64,000 bases of DNA from Guyanagaster necrorhizus (GCF_019112545.1 NW_025064888.1:1491620-1555619); one strand, 5' to 3'; positions 11,101 through 23,640 are shown, numbered from the stretch's first letter. Made by a program: numbers and translations. The notes: generated by a model from the sequence alone, not told the origin.

Positions 11101-12239
11101 TCAATGTACCCAATTTTTGAGTACTGTCTTGGCTTCTTCTTCAGTCTTTGTGTTTTTGATAGTGCACTAAGTCTATTTAGTGTTGAAAGGCTTTAGCCAG
11201 CCAGTAGGGGTCACTCCTCCTGTTTGGCCTGTGAGTAGTGTGCTGTACCATAGGCTCATGGACACCAAATTTCAGTTTTCCTGGCTCTAGATCCACCAGA
11301 GCATCAAGAGAGCTGAGCAGTGAGCATCATCCTGCCTTCAAAATGAGAAACCATTTTCCCACCATAGCTCAAGCAACAGAGCACTGACATGACCTGCTTA
11401 GGAATCCACTGCATGATCAACAACCCACAAGATAATAACACATAGCTTTCTGCTGTCCACCCCCTTTGTGTCTGACAAGCAACCATAGCACTTAGGAGTG
11501 GATGCATATCAGCTGAGGTGTGCACACAAGAGATACCTCATCTGATCAGAGATGAGTTGGGCATGGATAGCCTTATAAAGCTATTTGATGAGGCACCAGA
11601 TATAGAAGGTGTAGCTGATTCACTCATAGATAGTGGATCCACTGAGCAGATTGGTGCCCTGCTGGTCTAGACACACATAGGAGCCACAGCTGATAAGGAG
11701 GCAGGCTTCCAGAATCTTAGTATTTAAGGGATAACCTTGTAGATAGAATAGAGACCAACTTTTATAGTACAAAGCAAAGGAATAAAATTCCACTAGTCTC
11801 TAATAAGCTGAAGCCATAAGATTACCTAGAAGCCTTTGAGCCTGGTATTGTGCAAGCAGACAGCTCAGAGTAATCCTCAGATCTCTCCCTTATCTCTTTA
11901 CATTCCACTCATATCCTGCCCATCTGCCCTCAAAGCAGACACTCAGGCTTATTCTACCAGTGAGCCACTGCTCCAGGTGGATTCTGTGAGTTCACTCTGA
12001 ACTGCTGGATTTCCCCCTTGCAAGAGCAGATGCAATCCTTCTCATACCAGGGATTCAGCTAGCCTTACAGCAGTTGAATTTCTTATTTGGTCAATCCTTA
12101 TGATGCCTCTGGTGTGATGGTAGACAGGGGTCTATTTGAATGCACATAAATATCAGTAACTAAAGATGGTATATAAGTCTGCCCAGCAGTTACAGGAGAC
12201 ACACCACTAAGTCCTTCAGCTGACTGAGTGGGATCATTC

Positions 12240-13130
12240 ACTTGTTGGCCTCATCTTTTACTTCCTCCACTTTCATTTCCTTGCCTAGCTCTTCAAGTCC
12301 ATCTGCTTCCTTCTGTAGCTCAGCAATCTGTGCCTGAATGTCTTCCCTCATGCACTTCTTCTGCAGGCAATTTCACAATAGGTGCCCCTTCTGTCTATAA
12401 TTGAAACACTTTCCCTTCTTCTTGAGGCAATCTATGTCCATTGGTTTTCCACTTCCAGTGTATGTAGTGCTGGTACCTGTCTTCTGGATGCCATATGTCA
12501 GAGTAGAAGAGGGGTGCCTGTTTTGGTGGTGTTAGTGTTCATGGAGTAATTCAGCTTTCAGTCACTCTGCAAATTGGCATTCTCTGCCTTGTGCTGCTGT
12601 CATTTCTTGTTCATTTTGGTAATCCATTCCTTCCACACATCATATCCTTTCAGGATATTGATGCCTATATCTGAAATTATCTTTGTGTAGGAGAGAGGTG
12701 CCCCTTTCTTGAGCATCCAAACCATCCTTCTGTCATCACCCATGTCATTCTGTATCTCAGCAAGTCTGCTGAGATGTTCCAACTCATTGAAGTACTTATT
12801 TGTCATCTTATCCCCCATTTGTAACTCCTTTATTTTGTTCTCATGTACTTTCTGAACTATGGAGTCAATGAACTTGTTATGGACTATTTGTTTGAACACC
12901 AGCCAGAACAGCAGTCAATGATGCTGTCTGGTTGTGGAGTAGAAATCAGGGGAAATTAATATCCACAAGGTCTTAGCCTTGTCCTCAAAGTAGGATGTGG
13001 CAAATGATACTCAGTAGATGTGGACAGTCAGGTATGCTGAATATACCTCAAAATATTGTTTGCAATTGATCAAGAACTGATTGATATCATCAGAGGTGCC
13101 TTTAAATGATCTCAGTTTTCAGGGTAGATT
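12240..13130 (-). pseudogene. Outer element gag with damaged zinc knuckle
   Basis: The capsid part at 12600-12899 reads FKQIVHNKFIDSIVQKVHENKIKEL and YFNELEHLSRLAEIQ (positions given; close to the other two copies). The knuckle near 12362-12412 reads CFNYRQKGHLL then a stop then NC, so the second Cys has become Tyr and a nonsense codon has arisen. Both are transitions. Upstream capsid residues up to about 13100 are broken. Confidence 0.87.
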
Positions 13131-15200
13131 GGGTTTGCAGTGAATCAGGGTGGTGTTCTGGAGTAGCACCCCCATCAGATTTGGGAATTGATCAAACAGC
13201 AGCTGATGCCATTCAGCAGGTGGGCTGGAGAATGAATGGAGTGAATTGTTGTCAGCAACCAGGCTTCCTGTTGGTCTTGCTTCTTTGTGCACAATATGTC
13301 CAATCTGAATAGTGAAGCCAAGTTTTATAGCTTCTGGATCATCTCCCTCAGAGGCTTTGCTGGTGCTGGCTTTGTTGGCTGGAGGCTGTCCACTGAGAAG
13401 TTGGCTCCCTAGGCTGGTCCAAGGGTTTTGGAATCCAGTAAGCCATTTCACAGGTTGGAGTTGTGGCCATGCAGGCCAACTGATGGTGCTTCAGATAGAT
13501 AGTGCCATATAAACAGCTTCTTTCAGAGCAACAGAAGGGAGTGTTTAGCATTGGCTGGAGTTTGAACCTTGATTGGTATGCTGGTAGACCCATCAGTGGA
13601 TCTTCAGAGTGTGTTCAGTTGTACATAAAAATTGCCTGTTTAGTGGCAGCATACTATAAAATGTCAATTTTTTCAGCCTCTTCTGCTATCATATAGTCCT
13701 GTCCCATAGATGTCATTCTCCAGGTGACATTCTGAGTGAGCATGACTACTCTTTTCTGATATAGTCATAGATATTCCCTCTCCTGCTCATGCTGTGCTTC
13801 TTCTTCCAATGCCTCTTTGTCTACTGATTCTTTTGCATGTTTCCAGTCTCCTCACTTAAGAGATATCTCCTCTTCATTCTTATCCTTCTTATCCATCTTG
13901 GCTCCTCCACTCTCCTCACTCTCCCTGGCAGGGTATTCAGTGAGCAGATCAAAGATGAATAGAATGTGAGGCTGTAATATTGCTGGAAAGCTGTTCTTCA
14001 TCTCAGGCAGTGCTAGGTCTGGCCTCAGAAGATGACTCTAGTCAAAGTCAATAGGTTCTAACTTTGGAGCTCCTCTCACTGCTGCTGCTTCACTCTCCAT
14101 CTTCCTCTAGCTCACAGTGATACTGGCAGAAGTTTCTGTAGAACTGAGGATTGAGGAAGAGAGCAGTGATATTTTCTCATAGGAATCATTAGAGGGCTCA
14201 TTCACTGACTCAGATAGGGGGAGAAGTTCAGAGTCTATAGGCTCTAAGAATGGAGCTGGCATCTGAGGGAATGGAATCCTGTACTGTGTTGCTTCTGGTG
14301 GGTGGAGAAGGGTATATATCTTGTCATGCCACTTTGCTGGTGGTGACAATTTCTGCAGGCCTGGTCCATAGGTCTGTCATGGTTGTTCTAATACTTGGCT
14401 CCCAGAATGGAGAGCTGGGAGTGTCTGCATGAAGCCTATACTATCTGGGATCATCAGAATCTCAGTTGATGGCTTCAAGGTCATGCTGTTGCTGCCAGTA
14501 CTCAATATCATACTGGGTGGCCTCATGTTCTTCTTGTCAGTGGGTTTATTCTTCTTCTGTAGTAGTTTGGAGCTTATATGGCTCTGTGTCTGTGGTTCTT
14601 CTGCTATAGATACTTCCATGTGGGAGGTTCTTGCTGTTTGACCCAAAGTTGGAGAGTCTCCCACTGCTGTAGTTGATATGAATGGAGAGAGCAGGGCTCC
14701 CCTCTGGGGTTGCATAGAGAGAGTTATGGCTGGAGCCTGTAGCCATTCTAGAGGCATCAAGAGAGTCTCAGGTGTGGCTGCCAATTCCATGCTCAGACAG
14801 GATAGTGGAAGGGTCAGGGGATGGCTTAGCATCAAAGAAGTCATTGAGAATATTCTCATCCTCATAGTCTGAGACTGGAGAGAGATTCATTGGGTACTGA
14901 TGGTTGCTGTTTCTGCTGTTATATTGAGAGAGTGCTGGGGATATCAGTGTTCTTCTTCTGTTGGATGAACCCTTGAATGTAAGCTGCCAGATTGGGTTTC
15001 TGATATGGCTCCTGGCATGGGCTGGTAGGAAGTTCTGGCAGATGCTGGGATATCATAGAAGGGGAGGATGGGTGAGACATTTCAAATGATTTGTTGTATG
15101 GTTCTGAAGGCATGGTAGTGCCTGATGATCCATGCAGTAACAGATTGCCTTCCTCAACAGAGATAGACAATAGCAAGCAGTCCAAGAAGGGTTCTAATGA
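13100..15200 (-). pseudogene. Outer element leader region and small ORF, decayed
   Basis: The minus-strand frame at 14377-14865 contains LLMPLEWLQAPA, which corresponds to SMPLRWLQ and PWMPFGWLQ in the other elements. The overlapping frame at 14546-14746 starts at the equivalent ATG with the same 2-nt offset. Nearer the LTR (about 15080-15190) a degraded copy of the small conserved ORF reads SVTAWIIRHYHAFRTIQQII then TGA. The region is Ser/Pro/Thr rich. No known domain. Confidence 0.6.
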
Positions 15201-15302
15201 TTAAGGCTAAAAGTCTAAAAAAGTTATCTGTTAGATCAGAGGTTGATGTGGATGGCATTCAGTTTCTTTTATCCTATTGTGCATAAAGAAAGAGAAGCTA
15301 GA

Positions 15303-15317
15303 AGCTTTGAGCTAAAT
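15303..15317 (-). other. Self-priming site of the outer element
   Basis: On the minus strand, directly after the LTR, stands a 14-nt complement of the R start. The plus-strand string AGCTTTGAGCTAAA here equals the reverse complement of LTR positions 15472-15485. This is the same arrangement as in the inner element. Confidence 0.8.
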
Positions 15318-15776
15318 TGTTAAGTCCAAGTGACATATGACCTAAACATGTGATAAGTAGATGCTGTATTGAGTTTGTACAGTCACATCTAAGTTCACTA
15401 TATGTGTTCATGTGGTGTTGTGTCTCAAGGCCAATTACAAGTCAGCTCAAGGTAGAATGGTGAGAATAAATTTTAGCTCAAAGCTGGGGACATACAGTGA
15501 GAGCTACACTACTTATATACTGTTTGATTTCAAGTTAAATATTTACCTACTAATTATGCATTTGTATGCTATAGTGCTTGTTGTTCTTGAGTATTATTAC
15601 TACCTACAGAAGAGTATTGTTTATTGTTGAGAGGCAACATTACTATTGGAGGACAATGGCTGACTTGGCATATTATAGTGACTAAGCCTGTCTCATGATC
15701 CTAAGCACTGATTCTAAGCACTCTGACTAAGCAAGAATAGGGGTTAATCAAGAAAGAAAAAGAAAAAATCATAACA
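15318..15776 (-). repeat. LTR of the outer element (its 5' LTR)
   Basis: 459 bp, TGTTAAG..CATAACA as read on the plus strand. It belongs to the same family as 31053-31569 and 47670-48118. The base after it starts GAAAT (15777-15781), the presumed target duplication, whose partner lies left of the window and could not be seen. Confidence 0.92.
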
Positions 15777-16559
15777 GAAATCAGACCCAGACTCAGCATC
15801 TAGAATTGGACCCCGGCAGAAGCAGTGCTAGAGATTTGTGAGTGTTAGTGGAAGCCTAACAACCTCCACCCATCACACCTCAGTATCAATTTGTCAAAGA
15901 ACATCTCACTGTACATCCCTGAGCTCCCTGATGAACCTGTTACCTCTCCTTCTATCTCTCCAGGCATGATCCTCATTTCCAAGTACCTCTCATGGTGGAT
16001 CCATGTATTCTCCAGTTTGGTCAGAGATGTGATCATGGTGCTGTATATTGTGCTGCACATGAGGTTTATTGAGGAGGAACTGAGGACTGTGGGAGGGACC
16101 AGTGTTATGAGGGCATTTGTGAAGTGGATGGAGGGGATGGGAGAGGAAGAGATCAGGAAGGGTGTTAAGAGAGTTGACTTTTTGTTAGGGTATACCAGAT
16201 TCATTGGGGTCAAAGCTACAGATGAGCCAGTGGTGTGGAAGGTTTCCTTGGCATCATTCTCATAGCACTGTTTTCTTGCTTTCTCTCAGTCCATTGGGCT
16301 TTTCCTTTTAGTCATTTTAGAAGTGTTTTAATGAAGGGATTATTTATTGCTGTTGTATTTCTCTCTTTGTATTGTTGTACATTATGATCGTGCCATGTAA
16401 TACTACTCTACTCACCTATATCCTGGAATTCATGGATTTCGTATGGTTCCCAAAATGTGGACTCGTGGATAATGCTTGACGACTCTGCTTTGATAATTAC
16501 ACTACATAATACAAAAGAGCTAACAGTTACAACAATTATTCACGTAGTCAACATTCCCA
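15777..16559. other. Junction between transposon DNA and gene DNA
   Basis: The first 600 bp are CpG-poor and carry two overlapping long frames, one plus (15891-16265, with SKYLSWWIHVFSSLVRDVIM and FLLGYTRFIGVKATDE) and one minus (15845-16213). At most one can be real, and I cannot tell which. The plus frame looks more protein-like and could be the end of a decayed gene. From about 16,390 the base composition changes to CpG-containing DNA. No RNA gene seen. Confidence 0.35.
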
Positions 16560-18907
16560 TCACGAGTGGTACGGACCCCATCCCACGTTCGGATCCAATC
16601 CCAACATTACCCTCACCATTTTAAACTCATCATCATTCACGCACTCGGGAAGCCGAAGAAAATCTTCATCGTTACCAAACGTCTTGTAGAAGGTCCCGTC
16701 CCCCAACCTCGACTTCTTCTTTGCAATGGCCGTAAGAGCGTCTAAGACATGCTCCACCCTCCCGCCCTCGGACTTGAAAAACGAAATGTCCCGTTCGAGT
16801 GCCGCGTCGTGTTTGATATCCCGGAGAGTCGGGACTTGAATGTCGTTCCTGAGGATCTTATAGATGACTTTGAACACAGTCGTGAACCCAGTGTAGGAGG
16901 ACTTGAGCATGGGTCTTTGGAGCCCCGGTGGAAGATAGTTCATAGTCCCGCATCCGGTCATTGCATCTGAGGCATCAAGTCGTGCACGGCCCTTAAATCT
17001 GCCTAGGTCCATCGACAGAGCTTTTATATAGAACGCAGCCTGAACTGGAGGTAATAGGTAGGTATCAATCTCGGCAATCATCAAGCACAACCTTTTATCC
17101 GTACCTCTCAAAGCAAATCTCATCCGCGGGGAGAGCCAGCCATCGGAACATTGTGCGCATGTACAGCCGAACTTAAACTGAACATAACTATCTGTGGGAA
17201 GATTCATCGCCGTCTTCAGTATGTTAATGACTTTCATGTCCATCTCTGAGTTACCCGCCCACATCCCTGTCCGGAGCTCGCTCAATTCGCGGGACAATTT
17301 CATGAAACTTAGGACGCCCTCCAGCGGAGTAACACCTTCGATATTATCGAAATTCTTCAGGTCTTCGGCAACGCCAATCTCGATCAGTTTGTTGAGGGCA
17401 TGGATGTTCGGTGCGCGAGCCGCGGCGAAGACGGGGAGAAAGCCTCGACGTTCGGGTACGTGGATACTTGCGGGATCCTTGTCGTAGAAAGATTGAATGA
17501 CTTTAGCTATTTCTGGAGTATTCTGGTCGATGATAGCGCAGTGGAGAGGATATTTCTTCCGGCACTCCTCGTCGATGGCATCGCGTCCACAGGCTTGCAG
17601 TTCGGGAGAGAGGGGGGGATTGCGTCCCAAGAACCTGTCTTCTAGAGATTCGATGTCGTTCTCTGGAAGTAGACGACGAGACGGGTGGTTTGGATTGGGG
17701 GAATAGCCTAAGAAATGGGTACGGCCAATGCGCCGAAAGCCGTTCTGCGATATTATCAGCATATATGCTATGGCAGTGGGATGTTATTGAAAGCGGACTT
17801 TGCGGAAAAAAGCAACCACGATATCTTTAGAAACATCGCTGGATACTGGCCAGGATATTACGATGTCTTCGTTTTGAACATTCTCCGACTCGAATAGTTT
17901 TTGAAGGACGAACGATCCGATTCCCTGTCGTCGATCCTGCACAAAATGTCAGGGTGAATATCCATCGAACGATTGGGAGACTTTCGCACCTGGTACACAG
18001 TAACATCTTGCACATAAATGATCTTTCCAGCGCTGAGCTCCGTGCCCCAGCACCGCGTACCGCTCCGGAATCCCTCACAGATAATATGAGGCTTGACCTT
18101 GCCGAACTTGTCAAACAGGACTACAGATAACCAGTGAAGTTCCTCGTTTTCTTCGTCCAGAACCAAGTGAAAATCGTCCCCGCAGCGGTGTCGGGAGATG
18201 ATGAACCCGACCAGAGAAGCTATCTGAGTGTCCGGGCTGCCAGGATACATGACCTTCATGGTGAGGGTCTGTAGAACTTCACGAGAATCTAGGTGTGGTT
18301 CCACATCTAAGTCCACCACGAGTTCAGAGAGGTTTATCATGGTAAAGAAAGGGAAGAGAGCGAGATGGTCGTGGTCGAAAGCAAACGACGTATCGATGTC
18401 GCCCGTGAACGTGACGTGACATTTGAAATTCCCTAATATCACCGCCGGGAAGGGGCGTCGAATTAGTAAAATCGAGTAATAAAGCTCTTGCCTTGATCAC
18501 TTAAATGCGCTAGCAAGAAAGTGACATTTTCCCAAACTGAGCGCCATGTTTCCTGCACACGCGGGAATTTCTGCCAGATATCTTCAAAGACATATTCTAA
18601 TGTTCGACATTTTAGGGGCAGACAATTCAGAAAAGATGTGGATAATCACAAGTACTTCTGGACTGTTGGCTTCAGTGCAACAGGTTTTCCGGTCTGTCGA
18701 TACGTTGGATGCCATATAAGTAGTCTCGACCGTGGCGTTTGGAGGAACCTTGTACAATTTGAGGAGCTGACTGAGTTGGAATTCTGTTAGAGGAACGTGT
18801 GTATCTCTTCCGTCCGCACTGGATTGGTTTCGAGTGAGCAGATAACTGGCTGAGAATGATAACGACTTAAAAAAAGGACGCCAATCCGGGAGGTGGGAGT
18901 CTACCAT
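16560..18907 (-). CDS. GNAT-like acetyltransferase domain fused to an ankyrin-like region
   Basis: A multi-exon gene. The last three exons are firm: 17990-18432, 17799-17936 and 16560-17744, with introns 17937-17989 (53 nt) and 17745-17798 (54 nt, GCTGATA branch site). Their phases fit exactly (148, 46 and 394 codons plus stop). Splicing creates a GNAT signature: YVQDVTVYQDRRQGIGSFVL, the acetyl-CoA loop R-x-x-G-I-G, followed by AFFRKNGFRRIGRTHFLG. The C-terminal 390 residues have ankyrin-type helices (YPLHCAIID, FLPVFAAARAPNIHALNKLI) and a cysteine patch FGCTCAQCSDGWLSPRMRF that I associate with fungal ankyrin proteins. An upstream exon ends at 18501 (intron 18433-18500, TACTAAT branch site). 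The 5' end near 18907 (MVDSHLPDW) and one or two introns at about 18560-18700 are not resolved. No frame damage seen in the firm exons. Confidence 0.8.
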
Positions 18908-19960
18908 AATAACAGTCAGCGAGAGAAGGAAGAAACGGCGGAAAATCGCACAGCATTGACTGTTTGCCATGGGGAGTTCGCTGGTATGGCTTTTTCCTTT
19001 GATCACCAATGAGAAAATAAGTCAAAGAAAGGTAGGAACGAAGATATACAGAGTCGTCTTCGCAGAACCGGACTTTCCATTAGATTTCCGAGACGTGATC
19101 CAATATCTGATTCATTTTAGACAGGAGTCGAAGGACATCTCTTGATGTGCTTTCCTGGGTGTTGAGCTTATGCATGTCGATTAGTTTGTACGTCTACCCA
19201 GAAGAAATGCGCACATTGCTAGTAGCGAGTCTATACACTGCAGAGATAATCAGCCAGTCTGGATTTAGACAGAATGGCCACGCACATTTGGGTAGGATGA
19301 TTCCCATTGCCAAGCTTCGTGTTTGGAAATACGACAAATAACATATTTGTAAGCTTCCGCGTAGTAAAACAGATAGAATCGACATTGGCACGAAGAGCGA
19401 AAAGGTACTACTAATGTAAAGGCTTTTCCTCTCTTTTCTTCTGCGTCGAGTATAGCCTTATCACTCTTCCATCTCACTTCAGGATGCGGTTTCCTATCCT
19501 GATTGGCTCCTAGTGCTGAGAATCAAATCCGGCTTCAAGTTTCATCATTGCCAAGCGTTTGCGCTTCAGCTATGCTACTTGTCGCTCTCTCTGGCCATGC
19601 ATGAACGAAAGCAGATGTATTCCACAGCAAGGATAATCTGCCAAGCCTGAGGCTTTCCTGAACGAACTTGGTCCTCAGTCGAGATGGCGACAGAGCAAAA
19701 ACCACACTAATCAAACCATTTCTTGGGTCCCGATTCGTGAGATGCGGACGTCGAAAACCCCGCTGGCATGGAAAACAACGAATCCATGGAACCCTTCCGG
19801 TATTCAAGTTGGACGCACACGCCAACCGCAACAGCGAGACATTCGAGGCGGCGTAGTAAGTGAGCCGATATGGAAACTCCTGCACACAAACCATCTGAAT
19901 TGATAAGGCCTGTTGGTCTCCAAGTCAACTCTCGAGCCCTTGCTACCTCCATTCCATATA
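18908..19960. other. Intergenic stretch, no gene supported
   Basis: Several frames of 60-120 codons exist, but none shows intron signals, a motif or agreement between neighbours. It is CpG-containing. It probably holds the promoter of the minus-strand gene to the left and decayed edges of the repeat cluster to the right. Confidence 0.4.
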
Positions 19961-20018
19961 CTCTGATAGCACATTGATTCTGTTTGGTGCACGAGCGGGT
20001 TCAACTGTCTCTCAGAAC
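19961..20018 (+). repeat. tRNA-like module, type gamma, copy 1
   Basis: It begins CTCTGATAGCACATTG and contains GAGCGGGTTCAACTG, then CTCAGAAC. It is the same type as 24560-24618 and 26032-26084. The B box is degenerate (GGTTCAACTGT). Confidence 0.6.
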
Positions 20019-20331
20019 GTAGGCATCAATGTCTACTGTGTTTTTGACTGGAAACACGAGGAAATACCAGACAGTGTGTCTTTGGTCAGCTAGGTTGCGA
20101 AGGTGACCGGTGAAGGCGCGGAGCTTACAAAATGGGTGAGTCAGATTAGTAGTAAGGCGCATGTGTCTAACGGTATCCTCGTCAGTCGAATTCACTGGTC
20201 AAAAAATGATAAACTCACATGGGAACTCTGATTTCCCATTGGCCCAATACCCAGAGAGGACAAAAAAAGAGCACTGATTGGTCCTTTTCATGTGTCAAAA
20301 CACAGTGAACCATAGAATGTCATTGTGTCAT

Positions 20332-20387
20332 CTCTGACAGGGTATTGGTTAGTGCACCTGCACGGTGGGTTCGACTCCCAGGCAGAG
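20332..20387 (+). repeat. tRNA-like module, type alpha
   Basis: 56 nt. The ends CTCTGAC and GGCAGAG pair at 6 of 7 positions like an acceptor stem. TATTGGTTAGTGC resembles a D-loop/box A. TGGGTTCGACTCCCA is a perfect T-arm/box B. Only about 7 nt lie between the two, so no anticodon arm can form and it is not a working tRNA gene. Confidence 0.75.
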
Positions 20388-21279
20388 AGCTAACAAAGAC
20401 GGAGATATTCGTTTTTTTTTCTTTCCCTTCCGGGCGTAATACGGCCTTGATCTGGAACTCGGACGACGTGACACTTTTCCTGCTTCGTGGCCCACTGACA
20501 GTGTATGCTCCCCTCCCCATGCAGAAAACTAAACCAAAGTCTCCTCGTCAAGTTCTCTGGCTGCGAGGCGCATCGCCATAGCTCGATGGACCTGCTCCGT
20601 GTTGAGATTCGGTTTTCACGGCATTAATATCATATTCTATTTATATATATATTACTGCTTACCTTATACTTTGACATTTTTTGTACCTTATTGACTTGAC
20701 TCGGAACCACCACTGTCCTTACTCTACACGACGAAATATACCCTTCCTTCGAGTCCAACAGGCCTTCCTCCGAATCGCCAGCACCTAAATTCCAACACTC
20801 CGGCCCATTACGAGCCTGTCGTCTTTCATTAGCTGTGCCCTTGGGGAAGCATCTTCAATGTCTCTGTATCGCGGCCATTCCCTTTCAACTGGCACAAGCA
20901 TTTGCTGTCTCGCACCCTCCTCTTCCTGGGGAGGGGGGAGGGGAAGAATGGTCAGAACTGACATCGAATCCGAAACGATTAGTCTCAGATGCATGGATTC
21001 AGAGAGGATGGTGCTGTGACAGGATGGCAATGAAGAGGGACTTGGTTCAGGATGGCAGTGGACAGTGAACAGATACGCACCATGGATTTACTCTGTTCAA
21101 TGAAGGGAGTAAGGATGACAGTATGACTGCCAATAAGTTGGGAATCGACCTTGCTTGATGACGCGATGTACCTCACGAGCGCGTTCAGCCTAGAGATATA
21201 ATCATCCGGTACGTTACGGAAGAGTACCTCGAAGGAATTTATGTAAAGCTCGAATACTGGGCGACAATTCAAGAAGTCA

Positions 21280-21331
21280 TCTGGTGCCAATCGCTAAGAC
21301 TTCGCTCGGATGGGTTCGACTCCCAGTCAGA
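21280..21331 (+). repeat. tRNA-like module, type delta, copy 1
   Basis: TCTGG and the 3' TCAGA can pair. GCCAATCGCTAAGAC is in the D-arm position, and GGGTTCGACTCCC is the T-arm. Its upstream 90 bp (GAAGGAATTTATGTAAAGCT and onward) match the minus-strand flank of 22362-22415. Confidence 0.65.
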
Positions 21332-21394
21332 GTGTATCCCACTTTGTAGGCTTTTTTTATTATGAGCTATCTGGGAAGTGTAAATATGCTAGTA

Positions 21395-21545
21395 GTAGTG
21401 GGCACACGTTCACGTATACAGCCGCTACGCTACGGTAGCAGTCGTACAAACTGATAGCTACCTCATGGGAAAATACCTAGCGCAACTCAATCAATAAGGA
21501 GAGCCTGATATTGTCCCTGTGAAAAAGAAAGGGTCACAGTCAAAA
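21395..21545 (-). repeat. Type beta flank, direct repeat copy 2 (B box lost)
   Basis: On the minus strand: CACAGGGACAATATCAGGCT, CTCCTTATTGATTGAGTTGC, then the A-box-like CGTAGCGTAGCGGCTGTATA. It matches 22141-22290 at roughly 80% by eye, but the T-arm half is missing. Confidence 0.65.
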
Positions 21546-22140
21546 CCCCAAGCTCCCTGATCAATTTGGACTGTTGATGATTTCACAAGTATCGCGCTCA
21601 GTATATAAGGGTGGTCACCGTTCCCTCCAAGTCCGCGTTATTGCGCCATATTCTCAGCAGCTCCTTCTCCTTGGACCACTCTCCAAGAGGCCAAAATGGT
21701 CACGACAAATGCGTTTCTGTACTTCATTCAGCGTGGATAGTGATCCTGTACTTGTAATTCTTCATGCGAGCAAAGATGAATCCCTTCCCTTCACCCTGTT
21801 AAGGTCATTCAATCATCATATTCGAGCGGACCACTCATGATAGTGCGGAGGGTGACTTTCATCAAAGTGGTTCTCCATAAAGTGTTTCATTGATTTTACA
21901 GTTTCGCACACTACATGGCCCCAACGTGAATATCATCATCCAGCCATCATTCCGACCGTCTTTCATGCGTACTCGGTGTCATCTTCCCCCTTTGAATCTT
22001 TGTTGCATCTCCCCGCTGTTACATCGCTTCAATACACATCTGAAAATGCAGAGTTTCAACCCTGGCCTGGATACAGTGTTTCAGGAGTGCCATTTCACTG
22101 CAAAAGACAGGACCTGTTCATCATCGTTTTGGCATCGTAC

Positions 22141-22290
22141 AAAGGGATTCGAACCCGAATTACGTCCACGTACACAGCCGATACGCTACGGTGGCTGTTG
22201 GCTACCTCTTGGACAAAAACCTACTAGTAGCGCAATTCAATCAATAAGGAGAGCCTCGTATTATTGTCCCTGTGAAAAGAAAGAATACGC
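22141..22290 (-). repeat. tRNA-like module, type beta, with conserved 5' flank, copy 1
   Basis: Minus strand: a conserved 100-bp flank, then CCGTAGCGTATCGGCTGTGT (box A-like, D-stem CGTA/TACG), then TTCGGGTTCGAATCCC (box B). The downstream body is shared with the plus-strand copy at about 23696-24270, for example GATGCCAAAACGATGATGAA. Confidence 0.72.
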
Positions 22291-22361
22291 ATGCCTAACA
22301 TGTTTATGCTCCCCAGATAGTTCCTGCTAAAACAAAGGACTACATGCAGTCTCTGATACAC

Positions 22362-22415
22362 TTTAACTGGGAGTCGAACCCAGTTACAGTGAGGTCTTAA
22401 CGATTGCCGAGTTTG
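22362..22415 (-). repeat. tRNA-like module, type delta, copy 2
   Basis: Minus strand: GGCAATCGTTAAGACC followed by CTGGGTTCGACTCCCAG, a perfect five-pair T-arm. A second weak B-box-like string lies just upstream, at 22435-22445. Confidence 0.68.
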
Positions 22416-23185
22416 CTTATACCTAATTAATTCCGGATTCAAACTGGATTGTCGCTCAGTATTCGAGCTTTACATAAACTCCTTCGACGAGCACAATACT
22501 CTTCCATAACGTTCTAGATGATTTTTTCTCCAGGTTGACAACGAGAACAATGCAGCGTTCGGGGGACAATGAGGCCAAGAGTGCAGATCGTGAAAGACGA
22601 CGGTGCTGGCTGAGTGGTATGGGGTTGGATATTTGAATGGGCAGCCATGCATGCCCGTTTCGCATCATGTTTGATTACAACATCGGTGGTGTCCATAATG
22701 ACGAGCTGCCCACAGTATCGTTTCCAGTGACGAGAATCTCTTCCCTGAGGCTGTAACTCCCTGCTCCATGACGGTCCTTTACCTTTTCTCATCCGGGTTT
22801 GCCGCCAGGCCAGTAGAGAGCATAAGGAAACGGGAGGCTGGCCGCGGTTGGGCCGATTCGAGGAGGAATTGTCGATAACTTTGATGTATACGATTGGTCT
22901 ATCAACAGAGGTTCGTGCCGTCCCACAAGTTTCATTCGCCTTGGTGCTAACCAAGTTTCAAGCCTGCCTCGTTGATATCGGCGGTGCTCACCACGAAGAA
23001 TCTCTTCCTCGAAGTCAACCCCTTTGGGTCTTTATTGTATCTCTCTCTGCAGTTACATTGTATAGAGATCTGAAACTTACCAATGACAGTGCTATCCTCG
23101 GCACCTTGATGTTCCACGAACCCCGTGTATAAGTAAAACCAACTTTACACTCCCGGAAACAAATACCACTTGTCAGAGCAAACAC

Positions 23186-23640
23186 GACTCTATGGTGGTC
23201 GAACCCGAATTATGTCGCGCACACTGCCGATGCGCTAGAGCAGCTTGGTAAAGGGCTATCTTCAGTTCAGGGGTAATACACACAAAGCCATTCAGAACTA
23301 CTGGTATCTTGACAAAGGTATGCAAAAATACAAACAGAATAAGTTAAAATGCCAAGACGACTCTGCATAAAATGACAGGGTTTGTTCATATTCCTGACCT
23401 GGGAATCTAACCCAGATTCAAGTGTACTAACCGATGTCCTATCAGAGATTAGAATGGTATTATTGATGGCAGTCGCATCTCTGTCGCTCTCCTTCATCAA
23501 GCTCAGTCCTGGTTCTGTTCCTTTGTCAAGGGTGTTCCAACCCCATCACATTCATTGTATGGCTCTGTTCCATATCTGACGCATACCATGAATAAAGCCG
23601 ATCAGAGCATACTCACTTTCCGTCATCATGAAAGCCACCA
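23186..23640 (-). repeat. Left arm of a 0.43-kb inverted repeat (alpha plus beta modules)
   Basis: Minus strand, in order: GGAACACCCTTGACAAAGG, CATCAATAATACCATTCTAA, module alpha (23396-23450, TCTGATAGGACATCGGTTAG then GGGTTAGATTCCC), TTTGTATTTTTGCATACCTT, module beta (23191-23240, CTCTAGCGCATCGGCAGTGT then TTCGGGTTCGACCACC). It matches 25190-25620 on the plus strand through its whole length. Confidence 0.8.

Noticed and set aside
22514..22954. A 146-codon minus frame in the repeat cluster.
   Set aside because: The related copy on the plus strand near 26,400-26,600 has a different frame open, so the frame is not conserved.
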